Source of the DNA: Mycolicibacterium sp. MU0053
GTDB taxonomy: Bacteria > Actinomycetota > Actinomycetes > Mycobacteriales > Mycobacteriaceae
Direction: 5' to 3'
Assembly: GCF_963378095.1 (NCBI RefSeq)
Contig: NZ_OY726397.1
Location: forward strand, 248,001 to 312,000
Length of the DNA: 64,000 nt
Shown: piece after piece, positions 47,917-54,993 of the stretch
Layout of the letters: every line of letters begins with the position of its first letter
Position numbering within the stretch: the first letter of the stretch is position 1
The notes under the pieces: model-generated
The model's input: the letters and a program-made list of their open reading frames with translations, nothing else
What the model was told of the DNA's origin: nothing
The model's database searches: none
Translations under genes and position numbers: made by a program

Positions 47917-48159
47917 CTACTCACCTCCTTGGCTGTCCCAGCATGTCGCGCGTGAGAGCTGATTGCGCAACTGCTGCTCATAGTACGGATTCGACGGGCT
48001 GAGTTTTACCGTCTTGATGTGCAAACCGTCACAAGGGCATTTCATCTTAAAGTACCTGCTCGGCCGCTTTTCTACTCGCCAACCCTTTGCTTCCGCTTCG
48101 CGCAGGACTTTCTCTAGCTCCTTCGTTGGGTGTCTCGGCCGTGTCACCGAGCGGCCCAT
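47917..48159 (-). CDS. HicA-like small protein (putative toxin)
   Basis: An 80-residue basic protein. RHPTKELEKVLREAEAKGWRVEKR followed by YFKMKCPCDGLHIKTVKLSP has the beta-alpha-beta-beta pattern of HicA/YcfA double-stranded-RNA-binding folds. The usual catalytic GSHH motif is absent (PSRYFK at that place), so ribonuclease activity is uncertain. ATG 48159 is taken; GTG 48147 is possible. It is directly upstream of its acidic partner and next to the inverted-repeat region on the other side. Confidence 0.65.
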   Translation of the reverse strand: MGRSVTRPRHPTKELEKVLREAEAKGWRVEKRPSRYFKMKCPCDGLHIKTVKLSPSNPYYEQQLRNQLSRATCWDSQGGE

Positions 48160-48251
48160 CCCTGCAGTTGCATAACGCAGCAACCTACCGTGTCCATCCC
48201 AGGCGATGCCCGCACTCGACACCTTTCGGGGGGTGGGTGGCAGTCGCGGGA

Positions 48252-48410
48252 CTCACCCGCGACCTGACCCCTACCCCAGTCAGGACCCTCGGTCTGTACG
48301 GGGTCTGGGACCTTTGCCGATATATCGCTCAGCTCTCCAGGCGCGGTCAAAATCCCCCAGACCCGTACACATCGCGACTCTTGACTGGGGGCGGGGTCAG
48401 GTGGGGTGAG
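48252..48410. repeat. Large inverted repeat 1 (structured, gene-free)
   Basis: Arms pair in four blocks: CTCACCC (48252-48258) with GGGTGAG (48404-48410), ACCTGACCCC (48262-48271) with 48393-48402, CCCCAGTCA (48274-48282) with 48382-48390, and the 15-nt block 48295-48309 with 48356-48369 carrying one bulged G. About 40 bp are paired around a 46-nt loop. A smaller perfect hairpin, GTCGCGGG/CCCGCGAC (48244-48264), overlaps its left foot. The 497-bp stretch 48160-48656 has no plausible gene. Confidence 0.8.
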
Positions 48411-48411
48411 C

Positions 48412-48580
48412 GGGTGGGGGAGGCACCCAGGCCCCGGCTTCCGTCGCCCCTCGGGTCATAGGCAGCCCTCCCCCGAACACCCCCTCCCCCCAGTGGTCCC
48501 AAAAAGAAAAATGGAATGGGGGGTATCGCCTATGACCCGGAGGGGCGGGGTGGGCACCCGTTGGGGTACCTCCCCCACCC
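48412..48580. repeat. Large inverted repeat 2 (structured, gene-free)
   Basis: Immediately after repeat 1, the 17-nt arm 48412-48428 pairs with 48564-48580 (one mismatch). GCCCCTC plus GGGTCATAGGC (48446-48463) pairs with 48528-48546 (one bulge), and an inner CCCCCC (48486-48491) pairs with GGGGGG (48518-48523) around an A-rich loop. The architecture mirrors repeat 1 with unrelated primary sequence. Confidence 0.8.
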
Positions 48581-48656
48581 CCCAAACGCCGAGGTCAGCG
48601 TCGGTTTCAAACAGGGCTCGGTCGGCCGGGTCGATCATCACCGCCGGACATCAGTG

Positions 48657-49496
48657 TCAGCTGCCGAGTTCGAGGGTGCTGAGCTTGGCCACGCGGTCGG
48701 GGTGCATGACGTTCCAGCCCAGACGCCAGGTCAGCCGTACGCCGATTACGTCAGCAGAGAAATAGGCGTCTTCGGAGCGGGCCAGTCGGACGAGGGACTG
48801 TGCGGCGACGATGGCCGAGCGGTCGCCTACGAGGATTTCGTGGCTGGGCATATCGGGTGTCACGAACACCGGCAGGCTCAGCAGTGCGCGCTCAGCGGCC
48901 ACAGTGCCCGCTCCCACCAAGCTCTCGTTGCTGGTATCGGCACGCTTGAGTTTGGACAGCGATGCCCACGCGTCGGGTGCGGCGATGATGTGGGTTGCCG
49001 TGCCACCTGCGGCTTCGATGCCGGCCACCGCGTCGACCACGGCGTCGAGGTCGGGTCCGATGACGCCGCCGTTGGTGATGCCCACGATATTGAGCAGGCC
49101 GGTCGGCCCGTCGGCAATGGCGGCGTTGCCGAGGTAGGCGGCGTTGGCCTTGCGGATGACGTTGCGGCTCAGCGACTCCACAACGAGGCGGGCGGCTTCT
49201 GGCTGTTGCAGCGTCTCGTAGCTGTACTTGCCCAGTGTGGCGATCTTGCCGGTGAGCACGACCACTTCGTCGAAGTCCTGATCGGCGTCGGGGATCGTTG
49301 CGCCCTCGGCGACGAATCCGACGGTGCCGTCGTTGGCGACGAACGGCACGCGCACGGCAGGCTCGTCGCCTTCGATGCTGCCGACCACGGTCGAGGTGGT
49401 GAGCAACAGTGCATCGGGGATGACATCGCCGGGCACGTAGGCGGTCTGGTCGGGCGCCCACGCTTTGGGGCTGGTCGGGGTGGTGTGTGTAGCCAT
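48657..49496 (-). CDS. Phage major capsid protein (HK97 fold)
   Basis: A 279-residue HK97-type capsid protein. Typical parts are the N-arm and E-loop region with VPFVANDGTVGFVAEGATIPDADQDFDEVVV, the spine helix YSYETLQQPEAARLVVESLSRNVIRKANAAYLG, and the A/P domains ending RLTWRLGWNVMHPDRVAKLSTLEL. The ATG has a GGAGGA ribosome site. It is the only clear virion gene besides the scaffold-like gene upstream. No maturation protease is encoded, so it either needs none or uses one from a helper. Confidence 0.85.
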   Translation of the reverse strand: MATHTTPTSPKAWAPDQTAYVPGDVIPDALLLTTSTVVGSIEGDEPAVRVPFVANDGTVGFVAEGATIPDADQDFDEVVVLTGKIATLGKYSYETLQQPEAARLVVESLSRNVIRKANAAYLGNAAIADGPTGLLNIVGITNGGVIGPDLDAVVDAVAGIEAAGGTATHIIAAPDAWASLSKLKRADTSNESLVGAGTVAAERALLSLPVFVTPDMPSHEILVGDRSAIVAAQSLVRLARSEDAYFSADVIGVRLTWRLGWNVMHPDRVAKLSTLELGS

Positions 49497-49573
49497 GATT
49501 CCTCCAGGAGGTAACGGGGTGGTTGTTGTTCCGCTGGCCTACGAGGCTCGAGCGGTGGCCCTCCTGGGGCGGC

Positions 49574-49615
49574 GTGCGCCGGGGTGCTCCCGCGGGGAGT
49601 GTGGCCCCGGCGCAC
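49574..49615 (-). terminator. Strong hairpin between scaffold-like and capsid genes
   Basis: A perfect 11-bp stem GTGCGCCGGGG / CCCCGGCGCAC (49574-49584 with 49605-49615) encloses an inner CTCCC-GCG-GGGAG hairpin. It lies in the only sizeable gap (127 bp) of the capsid operon and has no T-tract, so it may be an RNA-processing or stability element, or a partial terminator that sets scaffold and capsid ratios. Confidence 0.5.
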
Positions 49616-49623
49616 TGCCCAGT

Positions 49624-50145
49624 CTAATCGTTGCTGCCCATAACCGCGGCGGTCATGGCGTCACGGCCCGTCCGGCGTGCGGTCCTGGGGTTGCGGCCCT
49701 CTCCCGCGACGTGGTTGCGCCGCGGTGGTGGCACGCCGAGGGTTTCGCGTGCGGTCTCGACGGCCTGGGCGACAGCCTCGGTGGACACGGTGCCGTCCTC
49801 GGCCAGCAGGTCGTCGAGTTTGGCGGCGGCCCACAGTGCGGCGGGTTTGAGTTGGGCGGCTTGTGCTTGGCGTTCGATTTCGTTGCGCTGCATGGCTTCG
49901 AGGCGTTCGGCGAGCTGGTCGCGTTCGGCTTCGGCGGTGCGCAGCTTGCGCCGGTATTTGGCGGCGTCGCGGCCGCCGCGGTCCTCGGCGGGGTCGCTGT
50001 CGTTGTCGTCGTCCTCGGTGGCCTCGGGGTCAGATTCCAGATCGACTCCTGTTGGCTCGGTGGTCTCACTGGTGGCCTCGGTGTCGAGGTTGTCGACCGT
50101 GGTGGTGTCGACCTCGGTTGCGTCGGTGGTGGTTTCGTCGGTCAT
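49624..50145 (-). CDS. Phage scaffolding-like protein
   Basis: A 173-residue protein just upstream of the capsid gene. The first 70 residues are strongly acidic and Thr-rich (TTEPTGVDLESDPEATEDDDNDSDPAED), followed by a coiled coil (DAAKYRRKLRTAEAERDQLAERLEAMQRNEIERQAQ) and a basic tail. An acidic N-terminus, central coiled coil and position before the capsid gene are standard for scaffolding proteins. It starts 2 bp after the preceding gene's stop. Confidence 0.75.
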   Translation of the reverse strand: MTDETTTDATEVDTTTVDNLDTEATSETTEPTGVDLESDPEATEDDDNDSDPAEDRGGRDAAKYRRKLRTAEAERDQLAERLEAMQRNEIERQAQAAQLKPAALWAAAKLDDLLAEDGTVSTEAVAQAVETARETLGVPPPRRNHVAGEGRNPRTARRTGRDAMTAAVMGSND

Positions 50146-50147
50146 GG

Positions 50148-50411
50148 TTACTCCTTGTCGTCGTTCATGGTTTGCATCATGCGGGCCATGTCTTGCGGGG
50201 TGGCGTTGGCGGTGTCGAGGCAGGTCGCACCGAGTGCACGAACCTGGCTGATGGTCAGGGGTGCGACGATCTGGCCGAACTGTTCGGTGTCGAGTACCAG
50301 GGCGGTGCCCAGGGTTCTGTCGTCGAGTGGGTAGGCGATCAGTGAGACGTTGCGGCAGTCGAGGATTGCGGCCTCGGACAGGTTCAGCCGGGGATTGGGG
50401 GTGTCGGTCAT
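50148..50411 (-). CDS. Small protein, unknown, in the satellite operon
   Basis: An 87-residue protein starting at ATG 50411 (MTDTPNPRLNLSEAAILDCRNVSLIAYPLDDRTLG). It has no membrane segment or named family. The ATG overlaps the previous stop as ATGA, and it ends 2 bp before the scaffold-like start, so it belongs to the operon. The middle (VLDTEQFGQIVAPLTISQVRALGATCL) suggests an alpha/beta fold. Confidence 0.6.
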   Translation of the reverse strand: MTDTPNPRLNLSEAAILDCRNVSLIAYPLDDRTLGTALVLDTEQFGQIVAPLTISQVRALGATCLDTANATPQDMARMMQTMNDDKE

Positions 50412-50611
50412 GGGGTTTCCTTTCCGGTCACCTTCGGGTCGATCAGGTTTTCGACGGCGGGGATGTGTGGGCAGTTGGGGAATGTGGTGTCGTCGCAGTC
50501 GCACGACCACCCGGCGGTGGGGCGCCACCGCACGACGTGGTCATCGGCCACGGCGACGACGGCCGGCGATTGGGAGCGCTGCCCGAGGACGCGGAGGAAC
50601 TGGATCTTCAT
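50408..50611 (-). CDS. Small SWIM-like zinc-finger protein
   Basis: A 67-residue protein starting at ATG 50611 (MKIQFLRVLGQRSQ). The end contains a CxC...CxH set (SCDCDDTTFPNCPHIPAV) that matches the SWIM zinc-finger pattern. It overlaps the WhiB-like gene before it and the unknown gene after it by 4 bases each. Role unknown; SWIM fingers bind DNA or protein. Confidence 0.6.
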   Translation of the reverse strand: MKIQFLRVLGQRSQSPAVVAVADDHVVRWRPTAGWSCDCDDTTFPNCPHIPAVENLIDPKVTGKETP

Positions 50612-50898
50612 GCGTGGGCCTTTCTTGGTCTGCCGCGGTGGGATTCGTTGATCTGTCCGGCGACGACACCGGCGGGGCGTTGCGTCGGGGGCAGCGAGTC
50701 GAACCACTGCGTGCATGACGCGAGGGCGGTGCAGTGTTGACACAGTCCGAGGGCCTGGGCGTGGCGCTGCTCGGCTACCTCGGCGGGTTCGTCGCGGCCG
50801 GCCTCGTCAAAGAGCACGCTTTTGCCGCGACATCTCGCACCGGGTAACGCTGGAGCACCAGCGAGAGCGGCCAGGAGATCCTGCATGGTGTTGCTCAT
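50608..50898 (-). CDS. WhiB-family Fe-S transcription factor, element-encoded
   Basis: A 96-residue WhiB-like protein with the four cluster cysteines C23, C53, C56 and C62 in the C-xn-CxxCxxxxxC pattern (GLCQHCTALASC). The turn motif is AGVVAG rather than the usual GVWGG, followed by a basic tail (RGRPRKAHA). Mycobacteriophages such as TM4 also carry WhiB proteins that act on host regulators. It overlaps genes on both sides, so it is made with the replication protein. Confidence 0.85.
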   Translation of the reverse strand: MSNTMQDLLAALAGAPALPGARCRGKSVLFDEAGRDEPAEVAEQRHAQALGLCQHCTALASCTQWFDSLPPTQRPAGVVAGQINESHRGRPRKAHA

Positions 50899-52517
50899 GC
50901 GGTCTCCCGTGGTGTTTGCCGAGGCGGGTGTCCGTTGGGGGCTTGGAGGTGGTAACCGCTGCCGCCGAGGCCGCCGTCACGCTTGGCGATCTGGCCGCTG
51001 TGGACGACGTGCATCTGCCGCTCGGGTCGCTGCTTGGTCTTCGTGATCGGGGCTGGTGCGCCGTCGCAGTCGTCGCACAGTGCGCGTGTTGCAGCTGCGG
51101 GTAGGGCTACGTAGCAACGTGCACAGGCTGTCGGTCGGGGTAGCTTCATGGTGTCCTCGGGAGTCGGTAGCGGCGGCCGATGTTCGTCATCTGCCTGATG
51201 GTCGGAATCGTCTGACCTGGCGGTATCGACATCGTTGGCCATTGCAGAGTGGTCACCCTGACCAACGTGGTCGGGGTGGTTGACCTGCGCAAAGGCACCC
51301 TGACCGTCGTGGTCACCCTGACCACCTGTCCGATAGCGGGTGCCCTTCTGTAAACCAGGCATCGAAGTCACCAGACCGGCGGCTTCCAGCAAAACGATGG
51401 CTTGGTCGAATAGCTCGCGCTTCTCTTTGCGGCCGAGCCGAGAGCGGAGCACGTTGCCCTGCTGTTCTCCGTCGCGCTCCAGCATCCGCAGTATTGAGCG
51501 TTTGACGGTCTCCAGGCGACTGGCGTCGTAGAAGTCCTCGCCCGCTGCACGGATAGCCGCGCGCTCTCTGACCTTTGCTCGGGCTGCCTGTCGGTCGTAC
51601 TCCAGCACAGACTGTCGGGTTGCGTCGGACTTCGCCATGACGACCTCAGACAGCTGCCAATCCAGGTCGGAGATGACCGAACGGTGGTCCACGATGGCGA
51701 GGGCTGCGGCGACCTTGAGCCGGGTCAAGGTCCGGTGACCGTCGATGGCGTCGAGCTCGCCGCGCTGGTTGGCCAGCAGCCCCGCCGCGACGTATTCAGC
51801 GATATCCGGGGTGCCGTACTGAATCAGCACCTGTTTGTCGGCCAGCGCCCACGTCGGCAGCTTCGTGTCCAGTACCCGGTCGGGTTCAGGGCCGGGCGTA
51901 TCTGGAATGGAGGGGTCGGTGACCGATCCCCAGACCATGCGTTGGGGCGTTCCACCACTTACGTCATCGAGCAGTACTGCGGTGTGGCCGTATTGCGCGC
52001 TGATCGACAGACCCAGCCGGTAGGAGTCGGCCGGAACAGATCGCGTCGTGGCCGCGGACGCACCCTTGCTGCCCAACCGGTCACCGGTCAGTCCGGCCTT
52101 GAGGGCGGCGAGGGTGTTGTTCTCCCGGCCGGATGCCAGCGCGGCCATGTGGTCGATCTCGGAGACGGTGAACAGTGCGCGCGTGACCCGGTCGTCAGGG
52201 TCCTTCGTCTCCTTGAATAACTCGTGGATGCCCTGACCGGAACCAAGTCCTTCCTCGTGAATGGACGCGGGCCAGACGATGCGCGCCAGCTTGTCGGTGA
52301 CGCCTTTACCGGAACCGGATCGGCCGATGAGCACGATGGCCATATTCAGGGAAGCTGGTGCTGGCGGGCCGGGCAGCATCACACGGTGACCGGTGGACAC
52401 GATTGCCCGCAGTAGGACCGCAAGCAGCAGCGCCCACGGTGCTACGTACCTGGCGCGTGCCCATTGGTGGATCAGCTTGAGTTGGTCGGTGGCCGACCAG
52501 AATTCGTCTTCTGTCAC
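50895..52517 (-). CDS. P-loop ATPase, putative replication helicase/primase-type protein
   Basis: A 540-residue protein starting at GTG 52517 (VTEDEFWSATDQLKLIHQWAR). A P-loop GRSGSGKG is at residues 65-72, with a possible Walker B in LFTVSEIDHMA. The middle is helical with winged-helix-like segments (SRLETVKRSILRMLERDGEQQ). Near the C-terminus is a C4 zinc ribbon (CARCYVAL, LCDDCDG) preceded by a low-complexity GDHDGQG stretch. This resembles ATPases of primase-helicase type in actinobacterial integrated elements. It is the best candidate for the element's own replication protein. Confidence 0.75.
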   Translation of the reverse strand: MTEDEFWSATDQLKLIHQWARARYVAPWALLLAVLLRAIVSTGHRVMLPGPPAPASLNMAIVLIGRSGSGKGVTDKLARIVWPASIHEEGLGSGQGIHELFKETKDPDDRVTRALFTVSEIDHMAALASGRENNTLAALKAGLTGDRLGSKGASAATTRSVPADSYRLGLSISAQYGHTAVLLDDVSGGTPQRMVWGSVTDPSIPDTPGPEPDRVLDTKLPTWALADKQVLIQYGTPDIAEYVAAGLLANQRGELDAIDGHRTLTRLKVAAALAIVDHRSVISDLDWQLSEVVMAKSDATRQSVLEYDRQAARAKVRERAAIRAAGEDFYDASRLETVKRSILRMLERDGEQQGNVLRSRLGRKEKRELFDQAIVLLEAAGLVTSMPGLQKGTRYRTGGQGDHDGQGAFAQVNHPDHVGQGDHSAMANDVDTARSDDSDHQADDEHRPPLPTPEDTMKLPRPTACARCYVALPAAATRALCDDCDGAPAPITKTKQRPERQMHVVHSGQIAKRDGGLGGSGYHLQAPNGHPPRQTPRETA

Positions 52518-52816
52518 GATGCCGCCTTTCGTCGTTCGATGTAGGCGCTGCTGCGGCCCTGCGCGACTCGCTGAGCGAGCGCAGACCACGGAGCGGCGCT
52601 GGAGATTTCGCGGCTGGATTCGGCCATCGCCTCTTGGCGGGTGTCCTCGGATAGGCACCACCAGATCGCGGCCCACAGCACGGCACGCCATTTGTCGGGA
52701 TGGTCGTCGGGCAACAGTTGCCACGCTGGGGTTCCAGGCAGCACCGCCGGCTTGTCTCCGAGCTGGTGTCGCAGGAACTCATAGACGGTTACGTAGTTGA
52801 TCTGACGGTTACCCAT
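52514..52816 (-). CDS. DUF2742 phage protein
   Basis: A 100-residue protein starting at ATG 52816 (MGNRQINYVTVYEFLRHQL). The block LPGTPAWQLLPDDHPDKWRAVLWAAIWWCL is the DUF2742 signature, known from mycobacteriophages and from phiRv2 of M. tuberculosis (Rv2656c, by recall). Its stop overlaps the ATPase start as GTGA. Function unknown. It supports kinship with the phiRv elements. Confidence 0.75.
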   Translation of the reverse strand: MGNRQINYVTVYEFLRHQLGDKPAVLPGTPAWQLLPDDHPDKWRAVLWAAIWWCLSEDTRQEAMAESSREISSAAPWSALAQRVAQGRSSAYIERRKAAS

Positions 52817-52994
52817 CGGCTGCCGCCCTAGCTCGGCACTTCGGCCCGATACGATCCCGCACGGAATCGTTCGCCACGACCCACGATCCGCAGACCTTGC
52901 AGCGGACTGCGACCCGAGATTCTTCGTCGCGGTCGAGCGGAGTGCCCGCCCCACGATCGGGGCGGGCCTCCTCCATCTCGTGCTGATCAGTCAC
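52809..52994 (-). CDS. Small DUF6011-like zinc-binding protein
   Basis: A 61-residue protein ending VRCKVCGSWVVANDSVRDRIGPKCRARAA. The CxxC ... S-xn-GPxCR pattern is the DUF6011-type zinc finger common in actinophage proteins. It overlaps the genes on both sides by 8 bp. Function unknown. Confidence 0.65.
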   Translation of the reverse strand: MTDQHEMEEARPDRGAGTPLDRDEESRVAVRCKVCGSWVVANDSVRDRIGPKCRARAAADG

Positions 52995-53460
52995 CGGTAC
53001 CGCCGAGCAGGTCGACCGCCGCGCGCAACACCTCGGCCAGCTCCAGGGCTTCGGAGGGGTACAGGCCGAGCATCGTTTCGCTCCATTTTTCGTTTTCGAA
53101 TCGAGCGATGCCGAGATAGACCTTCCTGGTTCCGCTTTCCCACAGTTCCGCGAGGACGTTCACGTGCGCGGGGCTCATGAGGCCGTCCTTGTTGCGTGCG
53201 TCGGCGCAGCCTCGGGCCGTCACGACTGCGCGCTCAGAGCGGTAGGCCGTTCCGAATGGCGATTTGCCTATGTGATCGCTGTCTTCCACAGCCCACTCTG
53301 GCCGGGGGAATTCCAGCACCTTGGATGCATCGCCGTCGTGGCAGATCATCCAGTCCCGGTCAGCAAGTTCCTGCCAGCGCACCAGCGCCGGGTCCGGCGG
53401 GTCCAGCTCGACGGGCTGCAAGTCGACCTGCTCGACCTCGACCTTCTTCTTCGCGCTCAT
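52987..53460 (-). CDS. Unknown satellite protein
   Basis: A 157-residue soluble protein (MSAKKKVEVEQVDLQPVELD at the N-terminus; MICHDGDASKVLEFPRPEW and GLYPSEALELAEVLRAAVDLL later). No recognised family. It begins with a lysine-rich stretch and is otherwise acidic. It overlaps its upstream neighbour by ATGA and its downstream neighbour by 8 bp, so it belongs to the leftward operon. Confidence 0.65.
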   Translation of the reverse strand: MSAKKKVEVEQVDLQPVELDPPDPALVRWQELADRDWMICHDGDASKVLEFPRPEWAVEDSDHIGKSPFGTAYRSERAVVTARGCADARNKDGLMSPAHVNVLAELWESGTRKVYLGIARFENEKWSETMLGLYPSEALELAEVLRAAVDLLGGTGD

Positions 53461-53918
53461 CGGGTCACCGCCTGGGCGGCGTCAGCGATGCTGTCCAGTG
53501 CGGCGATCACGTACGAGTCGGCGTTGCCGGGCAGCATCCGCACTGCGGCAAAGACCCGCTGCAGCTCGTCACGGGCACCGATCAGCAGCTCCTGCAGGTC
53601 GGGTTTCTTGCCAACCCACTGGTCCGCCAGATCCGCAGCCGTAGTGAGCGCCTGAGCCAGTGCCCGCGCGCTTTCGATCGAGTAGTCGGCGCCACCGAGG
53701 TAGATCAGCGGGCGGTCTTCCGGCTCGTCGACGATGCCGCCGTCGGTACGTTGGGACACGACAACACGAACGTCCTCGGCGGCCAACTCATCGGGTAGCG
53801 GCATCGGGTGCGACCAGACCAATCGGCAGGTGCACCCGTCGTGCGTTTCCCACGGGTTCACATCGGTGGTGTCCGCACCGGCCGGCAGCGGCGGGTAGAC
53901 GGTTTCGGATACAGTCAT
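53457..53918 (-). CDS. Unknown satellite protein
   Basis: A 153-residue soluble protein starting at ATG 53918 with an AGGAG ribosome site. The first half is proline-rich with a CxC pair (DGCTCRLVWSHPMPLPDELAAEDVRV), the second half is helical (SARALAQALTTAADLADQWVG). No recognised family; longer starts run through the preceding small gene. It overlaps the next gene by 4 bases. Confidence 0.65.
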   Translation of the reverse strand: MTVSETVYPPLPAGADTTDVNPWETHDGCTCRLVWSHPMPLPDELAAEDVRVVVSQRTDGGIVDEPEDRPLIYLGGADYSIESARALAQALTTAADLADQWVGKKPDLQELLIGARDELQRVFAAVRMLPGNADSYVIAALDSIADAAQAVTR

Positions 53919-53920
53919 CG

Positions 53921-54082
53921 CTAGAGCTCCTGTTCTTGGGTGAGTGGGTTGTTCTGATCGCCCTCGGCGGTGTTCGCGCACCAGCCGGGGGCATTTCTCT
54001 TTCCGGGCCGAAGATCCTCGGTCCGGTCCTGATCGGGCACCAGGCCCAGGTCGCAGTGATCCTGCTGCGGAAGCTCCCGCAT
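53921..54082 (-). CDS. 53-residue small protein in the operon
   Basis: An open frame ATG 54082 to TAG 53921 encodes MRELPQQDHCDLGLVPD followed by a basic middle (LRPGKRNAPGW) and an acidic end (TQEQEL). The ATG shares one base with the stop of the excisionase gene (TAATG), and the frame ends 2 bp before the start of the next gene, so it fills the gap exactly. The fit with the operon's overlap pattern is the main evidence. Function unknown. Confidence 0.55.
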   Translation of the reverse strand: MRELPQQDHCDLGLVPDQDRTEDLRPGKRNAPGWCANTAEGDQNNPLTQEQEL

Positions 54083-54294
54083 TAGGCCGTCTCCCGGCCG
54101 CCGCGTTTCGTCGCTTGCTCCTGCTCCGAGAGCCAGCGTTCAACTTCGCTGCGCCGGTACACGACCCGGCCGCGATGACCGAGGGTGAACGAAGCCGGTC
54201 CTTGATCGGTGGACCGCCAGAACCTCAGCGTCCCCGCGTTGATCCCGTACTCCTGCTCCACCTGCTTCGTGTGAAGCAGCTCGTCGCCCGACAT
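54082..54294 (-). CDS. Excisionase-like HTH_17 DNA-binding protein
   Basis: A 70-residue protein with a MerR-like winged helix (LHTKQVEQEYGINAGTLRFWRSTDQGP and GRVVYRRSEVERWLSEQEQA). The length and pattern match excisionase/AlpA-type factors of integrative elements. It is the first gene of the leftward operon and divergent from the repressor. It could serve both as recombination directionality factor and as activator. Confidence 0.8.
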   Translation of the reverse strand: MSGDELLHTKQVEQEYGINAGTLRFWRSTDQGPASFTLGHRGRVVYRRSEVERWLSEQEQATKRGGRETA

Positions 54295-54300
54295 GAAAAC

Positions 54301-54351
54301 TCCAATCTGGTTTGATGAGTAAGACGGATATAGATTAACACCGGATTGGAT
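54301..54351. promoter_or_regulatory. Divergent promoter region with operator-like inverted repeat
   Basis: The 72-bp space between excisionase and repressor contains TCCAATCTGGT (54301-54311) and its near-complement ACCGGATTGGA (54341-54351), 10 of 11 matching, 29 bp apart. An A/T-rich core lies between them with TAGATT as a rightward -10 candidate (54331-54336). This is the likely repressor-operator switch of the element. Confidence 0.55.
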
Positions 54352-54366
54352 TGCGTCAAGACGACG

Positions 54367-54993
54367 ATGCGGATTAATGTTGGCGGCGTGTCGCTAGATG
54401 AAGCGCGGTTCGCCGCCAACGTGAAGTCCGTCAGGGAGGCGCTAGGCATGACACAAGCCGGACTCGCCAAGGAGATGTCCGCCCGAGGCTTCCGATGGCA
54501 CCAGGCGACCGTCTACAAGGTCGAAAACGGAGACCGCCAGATCCAGCTCGGCGAAGGGATCGAATTGGCGAAGCTACTCAAATCGAGCGTTGAAGAACTA
54601 GCCGGCAACCTTGATGCACCGGCCGATGCTGCCCGGCTGCGCAGAGAGTACGAACACGCTCAACAACTTCGGCGTAGCCTGCTGGAGCTGCTTCGGTTTT
54701 ACATCATGGCCAGCGATTCTGTGACGCGCCTCGTCAGCGAGGCTGAGGACCGGCCCTCAATGCCAGGTCTGGACCAGATTGAGGCAGAAGCTGCTCGGTT
54801 CGCCACATTGCGACCACTGTTTGTCACTGTGTACGCATCCCTTCGCCCGGATTCAGATGCAGAGAATCTGACCCAGGAGGAACGGGACGACCTTGCGCAA
54901 ACCCTCGCAGAGTTGTCGGCGGTAGCGGACGCCTTCTACAAGAGAAATTACTCCACGCCAGACATACCGCCGCCGAACTATGCAGACGCGTAA
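54367..54993 (+). CDS. XRE-family repressor (immunity repressor-like)
   Basis: A 208-residue protein (215 with a TTG start at 54346, which would lie within the operator-like arm). The N-terminal helix-turn-helix is ARFAANVKSVREALGMTQAGLAKEMSARGFRWHQATVYKVENG, a Cro/C1 type. The C-terminal 120 residues are helical (QQLRRSLLELLRFYIMASD) and probably form an oligomerisation domain, with no LexA-like protease dyad visible. It lies upstream of the integrase and overlaps it by 14 bp, an arrangement usual for mycobacteriophages with integration-dependent immunity. Confidence 0.82.
   Translation: MRINVGGVSLDEARFAANVKSVREALGMTQAGLAKEMSARGFRWHQATVYKVENGDRQIQLGEGIELAKLLKSSVEELAGNLDAPADAARLRREYEHAQQLRRSLLELLRFYIMASDSVTRLVSEAEDRPSMPGLDQIEAEAARFATLRPLFVTVYASLRPDSDAENLTQEERDDLAQTLAELSAVADAFYKRNYSTPDIPPPNYADA

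Noticed and set aside
48397..48765. Several short frames in the inverted-repeat region
   Set aside because: They arise from the GC-rich repeats, are mutually overlapping and have proline/glycine composition set by the stems.
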